Notes: generated by a model from the letters alone, not told the origin. A stretch of DNA of 64,000 bases from Hyphomicrobiales bacterium (GCA_900472605.1 UCJD01000009.1:41883-105882), one strand, 5' to 3'; positions 45,893-55,052 are shown, numbered from the stretch's first letter. Program-made: numbers and translations.

Positions 45893-45988
45893 ATGAAGGG
45901 GTGGAACTACACAGTCCGGCTTTATCGGCCGCAAGAAGTCATCTTGAACGGCGCTTGGAAGTTTCCTGAGCCTCAACTTGTCGAGTAA
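45893..45988 (+). pseudogene. C-terminal remnant of a DUF1254/DUF1214 protein
   Basis: The frame ends [20 protein letters not shown] followed by [10 protein letters not shown] and a stop, the very conserved C-terminus of DUF1214-containing proteins. Only about 30 codons remain, lodged between the ACR3 and ArsC remnants. DUF1254/DUF1214 genes commonly accompany arylsulfatase, FGE and SphA-type barrel genes, so this may be the leftover of a further member of the envelope locus. Confidence 0.7.
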
Positions 45989-46035
45989 TCTTCCAAGCCT
46001 GCGGCGCGTATTTCGGGCGAACAGTTTGGCTGATG

Positions 46036-46250
46036 TCGGGACTATCGAACATTGGTCAAGGTGCCAACGGCACACCGCTCTTACGATGATCCGCAACGCA
46101 GGGATCGAGCCGACCGTGACGCCTGGCGTCCAGGATGGCGTTGTTCGGATCGAGCTGTCGCCTCGCCCGGCGAGCTGCAAGCCACGCGACCGCTGGCTGG
46201 AGGAGCAGGCCTGGATCTCGTCCTCGTCCTGCGGGACGACCTCAGCCTGC
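46036..46250 (+). pseudogene. ArsC arsenate reductase remnant
   Basis: A frame with TALTMIRNAGIEPTV matches the ArsC segment after the catalytic Cys; the preceding TIEHWSRCQRH looks like a mutated form of the YHNPxCGTSR active-site start. In a shifted frame SPGELQATRPLAGGAGLDLV continues the ArsC pattern. The reading frame is broken and the gene is surely non-functional. Confidence 0.6.
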
Positions 46251-46318
46251 TGCGCATAGCCGGCGGAAACGGCGCGACGACACCATTGACCCACATGGGC
46301 AAGGAGTACAGCCCGTGA

Positions 46319-46597
46319 TTAGTCGACTGACTGCGCGACCACCCACCGGCTTTTCAAGCAGATGAGGAACAGGGAATCGGGCGAGTTGAGAACATCGATC
46401 ATCGTCGCTGCGTCGGGCATCCGCAGTACCATCTCATAGATCGCAAGCGGGCCGATCGGCGGCCCTGCGGGGTCGAATATGCGGTACGCACTGCGGTAAT
46501 CCTCCGCCGCCGCGACCGACTGGTCGAGCGATGCGGAGAAATGCAGGCCGACGTCCGATCCAGATATGATTTCGTGACAATAGACGGTGAATACCAA
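46319..46597 (-). CDS. Small hypothetical protein
   Basis: 92 aa from a TTG with a strong ribosome-binding site (AGGAGGTG, about 8 nt upstream). The sequence runs TVYCHEIISGSDVGLHFSAS and IGPLAIYEMVLRMPDAATMID, an acidic compact protein with no signal or TM. It is intact, codon use is regular, and I believe relatives exist in rhizobia, though without function. It lies 77 bp after the AAA protease gene on the same strand, so it may be co-transcribed with it. Confidence 0.7.
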   Translation of the reverse strand: MVFTVYCHEIISGSDVGLHFSASLDQSVAAAEDYRSAYRIFDPAGPPIGPLAIYEMVLRMPDAATMIDVLNSPDSLFLICLKSRWVVAQSVD

Positions 46598-46674
46598 GAT
46601 CGTGCCACCTCCTTCGACTTACGTTTTGTACCATGGCCCTGGGTAACGAATCCTTGTCGCGACGGGATGCCAGC

Positions 46675-48531
46675 TTACCCTTTATCGATAGTCATCTGGC
46701 GGTCGACGACGAGCTCGGCGGCCAAGCGCATCAGACGGGACTTCTCCTTAGTCAGGAAATCCTTCGTCGCCCGGTATTCTCGCGCAAGGACTCCATCGAC
46801 TTCCGCCCTTAGCTCTGCCGAAGGATGGAAGGAGCCGTCGACCCGGTCGGCGCCGACCTGGAAGCGAAGCCACTTTCCGAGCCCGTAGCTTCCCACGATG
46901 CGGTATGCGAGCCGGGTGGCCTGATCGAGATCACTGTCCTCGAATCCGCCGGCCCCGATCGACCTGCTGCCGAACACCACCTCTTCGGCGGCGGTGCCTC
47001 CGAGCATGATGCGAATCCTTGCGAGCAGATCCTTCTCGACAGGCAGAGCAGCGTCGCGAACCTTGTAGTGTACCCGTCCGCCGTCTTGCACCGGCTCTCC
47101 TTCGATCATGTGGGATTCCACTCTTATGCTGATCACGTCCGCAATGCCCGAAGCTATCGTCATAAGCGCGTGACCGATCTCATGCACGCAGATGCGGTGA
47201 ACGACGTTCTCCGGGAGCGGGGTCTTTGCCGGGAGGCTCACCTTGACGTCCTCGATGCTCACGGTGTTCTGTCGAATCCTTGCCGCCCGCTTTGCGGCCC
47301 GCGCAAGCTTCTCCAGGTCGGCGGGTGTCGCCAATCGCAGCTTGTCGGTAACGTCACGGAGTTCCCTCGCCGACAGCGCGTGATTGAGATGATAGGCCAG
47401 TATCTCGGCACGCTCCTCGTCCTCTGGGAGATCCAGATGGACATGCTTCTCCAGACGGCCGGACCGCAGGATGGCGTTGTCGATCAGGTGTCCGTAGTTC
47501 GTCGCTCCCACGATGATCGTCCCAGGCTGCCCGAGAGCGTGCGTCGTAAGATCGAGAAACCTGCCGATAACGTTGCCTTCGTAGTACGCGTGATCTCCAC
47601 GCATCGTCGTGCGATCTCCGATGGCATCCAGTTCGTCGACGAGCAGGACAGCACCTCGGCGCGAGGTGGCGTCGGCGAACGACGCTGACATCGCGGCCAG
47701 CATGTCGCCCAGATACCCCTTGTTCGCCCCTTGCCAGGCGCCGACCGACGTCGCGATCAGATCGAAGCCCAGCTCGTTCGCGAGCGCGGTAGCGAACAGG
47801 GTCTTGCCGGTGCCCGGCGGGCCGATGAGCAAGACGCCTCTGTCGACGTCCGACCACGCCACTTTGCCCTCGCGCCACCCCGCCACGTCCTGTTTGATTG
47901 CGCCAACCCAAGCGCGAGCGGGTCCATATCCAGGAAGGTCCGAAAGCTTCGGAGACCGATCCGGTGCCGAGACGGGCTCCGACAGATTGGCGACGTCCAG
48001 CCCCTTCAGGGATTTTCTGGTTGTCAGGCCGACGACGATCTCAGCCGGCTGCTGCGCGATCGCTTCAGCAAGCTGCCGGTCGATTTCGTCGACTCCTAGC
48101 GCCTTCCGAGCGGCAAGGACGTGCCGCGCAGTCGGAGCGTTTACGTCAACGACCACGTCCGCTGCCAACTGTAGCGAATGCTTTACGGCATCGAGCGAAC
48201 TTGCGAGGTAAAGCACCTGATGGTCCGGCCGGAAAACGGTAAAGTCTTCGACACTCCTTCCCGTCGAGCGGCGGGCCGACTCGCCGATGACGTAGACAGG
48301 GCGGCGGAAGTCGTCGTAGTACGACCGATCCCCGCCCGTCATCAACAGCATCGCCGCCGACTTCGCGTGCCAGATCCACTCCTTTCCGACGAGGCAGATT
48401 ATAATCCCCTTCGCGTTTTTCTCGAATTGATCCGTCCCCCTAAGCGCTCTGCGAAGGGAGCAAAGCATCAGGAACTGCGCGGCGTTTCTGCTGGTCTCCT
48501 GGAAGACTGCGTTTTTGAAGCGATGGTGCAT
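46675..48531 (-). CDS. FtsH-like AAA+ zinc metalloprotease (soluble, accessory)
   Basis: 618 aa. Residues 230-400 form the AAA domain: Walker A GPPGTGKT (237-244), Walker B AVLLVDELDAIGDR (about 295-308), sensor/Arg-finger region LRSGRLEKHVHLDLP. The peptidase part has HEIGHA (His450, Glu451, His454) and a later Asp in GGFEDSDLDQATRLAYRIV. The N-terminal 220 residues are unlike FtsH: no TM helices, and instead a variable region with FRPDHQVLYLASSLDAVKHSL. It resembles AAA proteases of plasmids and genomic islands rather than housekeeping FtsH. GGAGGAGG lies before the ATG. It is divergent from an XRE regulator. Confidence 0.88.
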   Translation of the reverse strand: MHHRFKNAVFQETSRNAAQFLMLCSLRRALRGTDQFEKNAKGIIICLVGKEWIWHAKSAAMLLMTGGDRSYYDDFRRPVYVIGESARRSTGRSVEDFTVFRPDHQVLYLASSLDAVKHSLQLAADVVVDVNAPTARHVLAARKALGVDEIDRQLAEAIAQQPAEIVVGLTTRKSLKGLDVANLSEPVSAPDRSPKLSDLPGYGPARAWVGAIKQDVAGWREGKVAWSDVDRGVLLIGPPGTGKTLFATALANELGFDLIATSVGAWQGANKGYLGDMLAAMSASFADATSRRGAVLLVDELDAIGDRTTMRGDHAYYEGNVIGRFLDLTTHALGQPGTIIVGATNYGHLIDNAILRSGRLEKHVHLDLPEDEERAEILAYHLNHALSARELRDVTDKLRLATPADLEKLARAAKRAARIRQNTVSIEDVKVSLPAKTPLPENVVHRICVHEIGHALMTIASGIADVISIRVESHMIEGEPVQDGGRVHYKVRDAALPVEKDLLARIRIMLGGTAAEEVVFGSRSIGAGGFEDSDLDQATRLAYRIVGSYGLGKWLRFQVGADRVDGSFHPSAELRAEVDGVLAREYRATKDFLTKEKSRLMRLAAELVVDRQMTIDKG

Positions 48532-48635
48532 CAGCCTGCCTCCTCCGTCAGTAGCGGGGGCAGGACGGGCAGGTTGATTCGGGACGCTCCGACTGTCTCA
48601 AAGATGGCTAATGAAGGATTCAGCATGATTATGAC

Positions 48636-48664
48636 TCCATTGGATGCTTTTTGCATCCAATGGA
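48636..48664. promoter_or_regulatory. Palindromic operator between the AAA protease and XRE genes
   Basis: Perfect 12-bp arms TCCATTGGATGC and GCATCCAATGGA around TTTTT. Partial copies lie nearby (CCATTG at about 48693, CCAATGAATCC at about 48727, AATGAAGGATT at about 48610), so the region may hold several binding sites. It sits in the 208-bp divergent gap and is a candidate site for the XRE protein. Confidence 0.7.
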
Positions 48665-48739
48665 AGGCGCCCGCATCTCGGCGTCAACATTTATTTCCAT
48701 TGATTTGCGGCGCCTGTGGATACATGCCAATGAATCCTT

Positions 48740-49120
48740 ATGCTGATGGTGCCGCCAGATATCCTGAGGGTCGCAAGAGAGTTCCTTGGCCTGACCCAGG
48801 AGCAGGTCGAGAAGCATGCGGGTATTTCGCGGGCAACGGTTCAACGCGTCGAGCGAAGTGTCCGCGACCTGCCTCAATACGCGCTGCTAGTTCAGCATTT
48901 CTATGAGAATAGCGGTATTGAGTTCGTTGCGCCCTCCGGCGATCGTGGCTGGGGAGTATTCAACCACAACACTTCGGGAAGAAAACCCCGGCTGAACAAA
49001 TTGAAAAAGCCCGCTGAGGCCGTAACGGCACTCGGTCCGTCGCCGAAGCGGAAACGGAACAGCGATGTTGTCTCTGGTGCGACCGAGCCGGCGAAGCCGA
49101 ACAGCGCGGGAAGCAGCTAG
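48740..49120 (+). CDS. XRE-family helix-turn-helix regulator
   Basis: 126 aa. The HTH lies in residues 8-40: ILRVAREFLGLTQEQVEKHAGISRATVQRVERS. The middle (YALLVQHFYENSGIEFVAP) is typical of small Cro/CI-type plasmid regulators with a truncated dimerisation part; the C-terminus is basic and disordered (SPKRKRNSD). It is divergent from the AAA protease gene, which it probably controls through the palindrome at 48636. The protease could in turn degrade the regulator, a circuit seen in mobile elements; that is inference. The ribosome-binding site is weak. Confidence 0.85.
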   Translation: MLMVPPDILRVAREFLGLTQEQVEKHAGISRATVQRVERSVRDLPQYALLVQHFYENSGIEFVAPSGDRGWGVFNHNTSGRKPRLNKLKKPAEAVTALGPSPKRKRNSDVVSGATEPAKPNSAGSS

Positions 49121-49525
49121 ACCCGCCGCAAATTTGCCTAGCGATCGACCTCTGCGCGGTTACCGTTGCCAACTTCCCGATAGTTTCCAGCCGGGTTTCG
49201 TCTCGCTCCAATGTAGGTTCGGTAGCCTATCTCTCCAGAAGAAAACGGCGCGTGAGGAAGCGTTCCCAGCATATCGACGAACTGGGCGCGGTCGTCCTCG
49301 TCGCTTCGCGACGAAAGCCAGTTTGATAGTCAGACCAAAATCTCATTGCCTATTTCAAAATCGCAACTTCCTGTTCCCACGACGTGGTCCGCAGACGCAT
49401 CCGCAGCCGAGGCGCCACCCGTCCAACACGCTGATTTCGCGTTCGTCGGAGAAAAAATGCGACTCGAAAGTTCTAATTAGTGCTCGGGAGAATTCCTATT
49501 TTTGGGTAGGAGCGGACGGATTTTT
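49121..49525. other. Right-end region of the Tn7-like element, no gene
   Basis: About 400 bases between the XRE gene and the right terminal repeat. No frame is convincing. An AATCGCAA at about 49361-49368 (TTGCGATT on the other strand) matches motifs near the left end and could be part of a TnsB-binding site. AT content rises toward the end, as in many transposon ends. Confidence 0.55.
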
Positions 49526-49536
49526 TGGTGGCGACA
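49526..49536. repeat. Right terminal inverted repeat of the Tn7-like element
   Basis: TGGTGGCGACA; its reverse complement TGTCGCCACCA matches the left end TGTCGAGACCA at 9 of 11 bases. Confidence 0.82.
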
Positions 49537-49542
49537 GGCTGC
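49537..49542. repeat. Right copy of 6-bp direct repeat (probable target-site duplication)
   Basis: GGCTGC, identical to 8913-8918, directly adjoining the CGACA terminus. Confidence 0.8.
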
Positions 49543-49702
49543 CCAATCCAGATGATCGGCCCACATGATCGGCCAATCGTTCAAAATCGTTGATGATATC
49601 CATAAACTCTATTCGTTTGATTGATGGGCCGCAAAGGGCCATATCAGTAACAACGAATTCACAACCGAGAGACGTCGGTCGACACGAGAAAGGACCTTCG
49701 AC

Positions 49703-49903
49703 ATGACCACGATCACCTTCAGAGACAGCAAGCTTTCCCATGTGGCTCACCATGACCACTCCCTGTCGGCCTATGCCCGCAAGGTTGCCCGTGCATGGCA
49801 TCAGTGGCAGGCCGCGCGCGAAATCGAAGCCATGCCGATCGACATGCGCAAGGATTTCGGTTGGCCGTCGGCGGATAATGTAGACGACCACAAGGCGATG
49901 TAA
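49703..49903 (+). CDS. DUF1127-like small protein
   Basis: 66 aa. It starts MTTITFRDSKLSHVAHHDHS and contains YARKVARAWHQWQAAREIEAMPIDMRKDFGWPS, the Trp/Arg helix and the D-x-R-K-DFGW end of DUF1127-like proteins. AAAGGA lies about 9 nt upstream. It is the first gene right of the transposon; the interrupted gene on the left (8733) is of the same type, so the element sits between two members of a small-protein family. A terminator hairpin follows. Confidence 0.75.
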   Translation: MTTITFRDSKLSHVAHHDHSLSAYARKVARAWHQWQAAREIEAMPIDMRKDFGWPSADNVDDHKAM

Positions 49904-49930
49904 TGGATGCGACATACCTCCCCGCATGAG

Positions 49931-49970
49931 AGCGGCGCCTGCTTCCCTGCAGCGCCGCTTTCGTCGTTTT
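49931..49970 (+). terminator. Intrinsic terminator after the DUF1127-like gene
   Basis: Arms AGCGGCGC (49931-49938) and GCGCCGCT (49952-49959) with a 13-nt loop, followed by TTCGTCGTTTT. Confidence 0.75.
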
Positions 49971-50196
49971 AGGCCCTTCGCGATTTAATCTTGAATATCA
50001 GGAACATGTATTTCCAAACCGACTTTTGGCGAACATTTGTTCTTGTCAAAAGCCAATTGACCAACGTCAATTTAAGCAATGTCGCAATTTTGCTCTTTGC
50101 GGCCGCATTTTTCCATGAGAATGTCGCTTTCTGAATATCTAAGCGGCGCAATCCAAGCACCAATAGCGCATTGGCCCTCCATCATGGATTTCTCAC

Positions 50197-51216
50197 ATGA
50201 GCAAGATGTCGCATAAGAAACGCTCTATCGTCTTCTTCATGGTACCGCAGTTTACGATGCTGCCCTTTTCGGCCGCGATCGATACGCTGCGCATCGCCAA
50301 CCGCATGCTGGGTTACCAGGCCTATACCTGGCGCCTGACCTCGGTGGATGGCGAAAAGGTCTATTCCTCCTGCGGCATCGGCGTCGAGGCCAATACGTCG
50401 CTGGCAGACGAGCGTCGCAATCTCGGAGGCGAAAATCGCCCGAGCATGGTGCTGGTCTGTTCCGGCATCGACGTCGAGGAATTCAACAACAAATCGGTCA
50501 ATGCGTGGTTGCGCGAATCCTACAATCGCAGCGTCGCCGTCGGCAGCCTCTGTACGGGCGCGCATGTGCTTGCCCAGGCTGGTCTCCTGAATGGCAAGCG
50601 CTGCGCGATCCACTGGGAAAACCTGCCGGGCTTCTCCGAAGCCTTCCCGCAGGCGGAGGTCTATGCCGACCTCTACGAAGTGGACAGCAATCTCTACACC
50701 TGCGCCGGCGGCACCGCCTCGCTCGACATGATGCTGAACCTCATCGGCGAGGATTTCGGCGAGACGCTGGTCAACCGCGTCTGCGAGCAGCACCTGACCG
50801 ACCGCGTCCGCAGTCCGCATGACCGCCAGCGCCTGCCGCTGCGCGCCCGCCTCGGTGTGCAGAACGGCAAGGTTCTGTCGATCATCGAGCTGATGGAAGG
50901 CAATCTCGCCGAGCCGCTGTCGCTTCTGGAGATCGCCGACGGCGCCGGCCTGTCGCGCCGCCAGATCGAGCGTCTGTTCCGCCAGGAAATGGGCCGCTCT
51001 CCCGCCCGCTACTATCTCGAAATCAGGCTCGATCGCGCCCGTCACTTGCTGGTGCAATCGTCGATGCCGGTGGTCGAAGTCGCCGTCGCCTGCGGCTTCG
51101 TCTCCGCGTCGCACTTCTCCAAGTGTTATCGCGAACTCTACCACCGCTCGCCGCAGCAGGAGCGCGCCGAGCGGAAGATGACGATGGCAACCGCCCGCCA
51201 GGCAATCGCGGCCTGA
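50197..51216 (+). CDS. GlxA-family AraC-type transcriptional regulator
   Basis: 339 aa. The N-terminal DJ-1/PfpI-like domain has FFMVPQFTMLPFSAAIDTLRIANRM and VGSLCTGAHVLAQAGLLNG (nucleophile-elbow-like Cys). The C-terminal AraC domain (residues 225-320) has two HTH motifs: LSLLEIADGAGLSRRQIERLFRQEMG and PVVEVAVACGFVSASHFSKCYRELYHRSP. This is the GlxA/GbdR/CdhR group, often linked to glycine betaine, carnitine or arginine catabolism; the exact inducer cannot be read from the sequence. It stands alone with a terminator downstream. Confidence 0.9.
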   Translation: MSKMSHKKRSIVFFMVPQFTMLPFSAAIDTLRIANRMLGYQAYTWRLTSVDGEKVYSSCGIGVEANTSLADERRNLGGENRPSMVLVCSGIDVEEFNNKSVNAWLRESYNRSVAVGSLCTGAHVLAQAGLLNGKRCAIHWENLPGFSEAFPQAEVYADLYEVDSNLYTCAGGTASLDMMLNLIGEDFGETLVNRVCEQHLTDRVRSPHDRQRLPLRARLGVQNGKVLSIIELMEGNLAEPLSLLEIADGAGLSRRQIERLFRQEMGRSPARYYLEIRLDRARHLLVQSSMPVVEVAVACGFVSASHFSKCYRELYHRSPQQERAERKMTMATARQAIAA

Positions 51217-51243
51217 GCGGGAGAGTAAAAGCCAAAACGAAAA

Positions 51244-51283
51244 GAACTCGAAACGCACCAGGCGCTTCGGGTTCTCTTTTTAT
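51244..51283. terminator. Terminator between the GlxA-type and response-regulator genes
   Basis: Arms AGAACtCGAAaCGC and GCGcTTCGgGTTCT form an imperfect 14-bp stem with a short loop, followed by a T-tract on the plus strand. It lies between two convergent genes and may act in both directions. Confidence 0.75.
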
Positions 51284-51305
51284 ACGAAATCCGTGAAATG
51301 CCGCG

Positions 51306-52136
51306 TCAGGCGCTCTTGCGCATGGGCTGCATCGATTGGATCTGCAGCAGCGTATCGAGGTTCTGGTTGACGCGGCAATAGAACTCCTCGTCGATGAACG
51401 GCCGCAGCATGAAGTCGTTGCCGCCGGCCTTGAGGAACCGCGCCGAAAGCAAGCGGTTGGACGACGAGGATACGCCGATGATCCGCAATTGATGCGAACC
51501 GATGCTGCCGCGGATGCGGCGGGTCAGTTCGAAGCCGTCAATATCAGGCATGTTGTAGTCTGTGATCATCAGCCCGATGTCTCGGTTTGCCTTGAGGATT
51601 TCGAGCGCCTTGGCGCCGCTATCGGCGGTGCTGACGCGGAAATTGTAACGCTTCAACCGGCTCGAAAGCAGCGCCCGCGCCGTGGCGCTGTCGTCCACGA
51701 TCAGCACGTGATGGCGATGGTTGGTGAGGAAGCGGCAAATGGATTCGGCCAGGAGATCGACGGCGAAGACATTGTCCTTGAGGATGTAGTCGACGATATC
51801 CTTCGACAACAGCTTGTCGCGCATGCCTTCATGGAACGTGCCGGTGAAGACGATGGTCGGGATGCTGAGATCGACGAGATACTCGAGCGCCTCGCCGTTC
51901 TCCGCGCCCGGCAGATTGATGTTGGAGATAGCGAGCGTGATTTCCTGGGACGACTTGTCGTAGCACAGCTGAAGATCTTCGAAATTCCGGCAGATCTCCA
52001 CGTCGATGTTGAAGAGTTCCTTCAAGCGCGTGCTGATCATCGACGTAAAGACGTTCGAATCCTCCGCCAGAACAATACGAACATCATTAAATGTGTCGCC
52101 GGAATACTGCATTCCGGAAATCCCCAAAAACGCCAT
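51306..52136 (-). CDS. Double-receiver response regulator
   Basis: About 276 aa with two receiver domains and no output domain. Receiver 2 (from residue 143) is canonical: HHVLIVDDSATARALLSSRL, phospho-acceptor in GLMITDYNMPDIDG, then Lys replaced or shifted near MLRPF. Receiver 1 keeps the acidic pair (VRIVLAEDSNVF), but the usual Asp in the third strand is Asn (LAISNINLPGAENG), so it probably cannot be phosphorylated there. I chose the ATG at 52136. A CheY-like partner or signalling adaptor is likely. No kinase is adjacent. Confidence 0.85.
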   Translation of the reverse strand: MAFLGISGMQYSGDTFNDVRIVLAEDSNVFTSMISTRLKELFNIDVEICRNFEDLQLCYDKSSQEITLAISNINLPGAENGEALEYLVDLSIPTIVFTGTFHEGMRDKLLSKDIVDYILKDNVFAVDLLAESICRFLTNHRHHVLIVDDSATARALLSSRLKRYNFRVSTADSGAKALEILKANRDIGLMITDYNMPDIDGFELTRRIRGSIGSHQLRIIGVSSSSNRLLSARFLKAGGNDFMLRPFIDEEFYCRVNQNLDTLLQIQSMQPMRKSA

Positions 52137-52331
52137 GTCAAAACCCCAAAATGAAATCGGTCTCCCTGCGTCAAATCGGTACATGGGGCGGTTTGATTAA
52201 GTATTAAACGGAAAGCTTACTTGCGACACAAAACACCGCAAGAACACGCCGCCGAGGCTTTCTTCGCAACATGATTAAAGGACGGTTCGCCGGGCGCTAT
52301 TCTATCACCTAGTGACGAGCCGGAAGACGGC

Positions 52332-54875
52332 TTAGCCGTCCGCCGTTTTTCCGCGCAGCCGGCGAACGCGGCCATCGTCCTCATCGACCTTGGCGTCGCC
52401 TGAAGCCTCTTCCACTGCCGGTTCCGGCGCCAGGATCTCCGCATCGGGCGTGACCGTATCCGGCTGACGGTGGAACACCACGTCGCTCTGCGGCAGCGGG
52501 ATCTCGATCGCCTCCTGGCGGAAGCGCTTGAGGATCGCGATCCTGAGATCGTTTCGCACCTTCAGCCCGTCGCCCATGTCGCCGAGCATGAAGCGCAGCT
52601 CGAAATCCAGAGAATAGGGGCCGAAGCGGAGAAACTCGACATGCGGCTCGGGATTGCGCAGCACCAGCGGCACGGCATTCACCAGCTCGAGCAGGATATC
52701 CATCACCTTCTGCGGATCGGAATCGTAGCTCACCGAAACAGGGATCTCCGAGCGCCCCATCTTGTTGCGATGGGTCCAGTTGCCGACATTGGCGTTGATC
52801 AGCTCCGAGTTCGGCACGATGATCGACTGCTTGCGGAAGGTCTCGATCTCGGTTGCGCGCACCGAGATGCGCTTGACGATGCCCTCTGCGGTGCCTGAGA
52901 CCACGTGGTCCCCGACCTTGAACGGCCGCTCGACGAGCAGGATCAAGCCGGACACGAAGTTCGACACGATATTCTGCAAGCCGAAACCGATACCGACCGA
53001 CAATGCAGAGGCAACGAGCGCGAAGCTCGACAGATCGATACCGGCGGCAGACACACCGATCAGCGCCGCGACGCCGACGCCGAGATAGCCGATGCCGGTC
53101 TTGACCGAATTGCGCACGCCAAGATCGACATGGCTGCGGGCCATGACATTGTTGTCGAGCCAGCGCTGCACCCAACGCGTCAGGAGGTAGCAACCGGCAA
53201 ACAAAAGGATGCCGGTGAGTATCCCAACCAGCGATATGCTGATGCCACCGAGCCGGACCTCGGTGAACAGGCGGTAGGCGATCAGCTGCAGGTCCTGCAC
53301 ATGGAAGCCCCACAGCAGCAGGATCAGCGGAATACCGGTTGCCAGCGCCACGCCATAGATGCAGAAGCCGACGAGCAGCCCGACCTGATCGATAACGACA
53401 GGACCAAGCTTGAAGCGCGTCGCCAGATATTGGCCAGGCCGCGTATCCCCGAAGGTCTCCGTTCGTGAAATCGCCTTGCCCGAGAGCAAACCGATATAGG
53501 TCGTGACGCCGATCGCGCCGGTAAAGATCAGCTGCGAGGCGATGAAGCGCGCAAGACCGACATACCCGGTCAGCGCCGCGAAGATCAGGCCGCCGCCGAG
53601 TACGCGCAGCACGATTGCCAGCCCCTTGGGCCAATGCCGGCCGGGCGCATCGGGATCACGGCTCTTCGCCATCATCGGTCGCCCGAACGATGCCGCAATC
53701 AGGATCAGGCCGATGATCAGCGCCGCGATCCAGCTGCGGACGACGGTGAGCACCAGCGGCGAGCCCATGGATTCGCTGATGCTGCCGAAGAAGAAATCGA
53801 GGGCATGAACGATCGCCATCGCCAACAGGCAGGCGCTGATCGAGCTTGCGCCGCGATTGGACAGGCGGACGAGACGCCATTGCGGATCGCGCGGCGCGAA
53901 CACGGCATTGGTGAAGCGCCGAACGAAATAGATGACGCCGATCGTCGAAAACAGCGCCGCGACCACAGGCGCGATGTCCGGTCGCAGAACGTTGAAACTA
54001 TCGAGGAAGAGATAGGACGTGACCAAGAGCGTCGCGAGCGAAAGCGTCCTGATCAGCGTCGACCAGAAGGCGATCGACAGCCGGCTGATATAGGAGGGCT
54101 GCTCATCGCTTTCCTTTCGCTGCAGATAGTGCCCGAAGAGCCGGTAACTGCCCGATAGAAGGATAAGGGCTGTTGCGAGCGACATGAAGATCGCCGCGGC
54201 AAAGGCGAAGGCCTTGAACTTCAGCACGAAGCCCAGCCAGCTTGCCAGCGCCTGCTGAAATGCGCCCACTTCCCGAACGAAAGCGTTGCCGGCATCGCCG
54301 AGCACGGAGGCGGAAATGTCGCTGCGACGAAGCAGCGTCGCGGCGAACAGCTTGCGGCGCATTTCCGCGATCTGATTGCTCATCCGGCCGAGCGAGGCGG
54401 TCAGGGTTTCGGCATCGCCTTGCACGACGTTGAGCTGCGCACGCTCCGCCATCAAGGCATTCCGCTCGTTGGCGACGATCTCGGCCTCCGGCGGCTGACC
54501 GTCTTTCGGCGGCTCCCCAAGCTCGGTCAGACGTGCCTTGATCTGATCGAGACGAGGCGTGATACCCCCAGAAATTCCGGCAACGCCGCGATTGAGCTCA
54601 TCGGCCCGTCCCGCCAGCGCAACCAGCCCGTCATCGTCGTCGGCGCTCTGCTTTACACTCTCCTGAAGTGCCGCGAAATCGGCCTTCGCCTTGGCCATGT
54701 GCTTGGCGGCCTGATCGCCCGGTGCGCTCTGCGAGGCAGCGCCTTGCTCGGCGGCAGGCTGTGTGCTCTGCGCCGGCGCGGCGGGTGGCGGTGTCTGCGC
54801 ATGGACGAAACCAGCGCCGGCCACGACCAGCGAGACAAACAATAGGCTCTGAAGCAGAAAACGTGTCAGCCGCAA
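52332..54875 (-). CDS. Large MscS-family mechanosensitive channel with DUF3772
   Basis: 847 aa. A signal peptide (LLFVSLVVAGAGFVHAQ) precedes a periplasmic helical domain (ADELNRGVAGISGGITPRLDQIKARL), the DUF3772 part. About ten TM helices follow from residue 200 to 640. The C-terminal MscS core has GIDLSSFALVASALSVGIGFGLQNIVSNFVSG and the beta domain VVSGTAEGIVKRISVRATEIETFRKQSIIVPNSELINANVGNWTHRNKMG. It would release solutes on hypo-osmotic shock. Length and plan match MscK-like or DUF3772 channels of rhizobia. Confidence 0.93.
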   Translation of the reverse strand: MRLTRFLLQSLLFVSLVVAGAGFVHAQTPPPAAPAQSTQPAAEQGAASQSAPGDQAAKHMAKAKADFAALQESVKQSADDDDGLVALAGRADELNRGVAGISGGITPRLDQIKARLTELGEPPKDGQPPEAEIVANERNALMAERAQLNVVQGDAETLTASLGRMSNQIAEMRRKLFAATLLRRSDISASVLGDAGNAFVREVGAFQQALASWLGFVLKFKAFAFAAAIFMSLATALILLSGSYRLFGHYLQRKESDEQPSYISRLSIAFWSTLIRTLSLATLLVTSYLFLDSFNVLRPDIAPVVAALFSTIGVIYFVRRFTNAVFAPRDPQWRLVRLSNRGASSISACLLAMAIVHALDFFFGSISESMGSPLVLTVVRSWIAALIIGLILIAASFGRPMMAKSRDPDAPGRHWPKGLAIVLRVLGGGLIFAALTGYVGLARFIASQLIFTGAIGVTTYIGLLSGKAISRTETFGDTRPGQYLATRFKLGPVVIDQVGLLVGFCIYGVALATGIPLILLLWGFHVQDLQLIAYRLFTEVRLGGISISLVGILTGILLFAGCYLLTRWVQRWLDNNVMARSHVDLGVRNSVKTGIGYLGVGVAALIGVSAAGIDLSSFALVASALSVGIGFGLQNIVSNFVSGLILLVERPFKVGDHVVSGTAEGIVKRISVRATEIETFRKQSIIVPNSELINANVGNWTHRNKMGRSEIPVSVSYDSDPQKVMDILLELVNAVPLVLRNPEPHVEFLRFGPYSLDFELRFMLGDMGDGLKVRNDLRIAILKRFRQEAIEIPLPQSDVVFHRQPDTVTPDAEILAPEPAVEEASGDAKVDEDDGRVRRLRGKTADG

Positions 54876-55052
54876 GGTATCCCCGCCAGGTTCGATAATA
54901 AGAACGAGCGCCTGCTTCTCATAGGAAAGAAAGGCGACAGAAAGGCGACGCGGCTCGAAGCAATCGCTTAAACCGGCGCGCAGCCCTCGCTATCACGTCG
55001 CGGCCCGCGCGGCGACGTGGAAATCGACCGCACCCGGATCGCTATTCCTGCG

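Noticed and set aside
49670..49680. GTCGACA as alternative right terminus
   Set aside because: Only the outer bases match the left end and no GGCTGC follows; it lies in the leader of the DUF1127-like gene.
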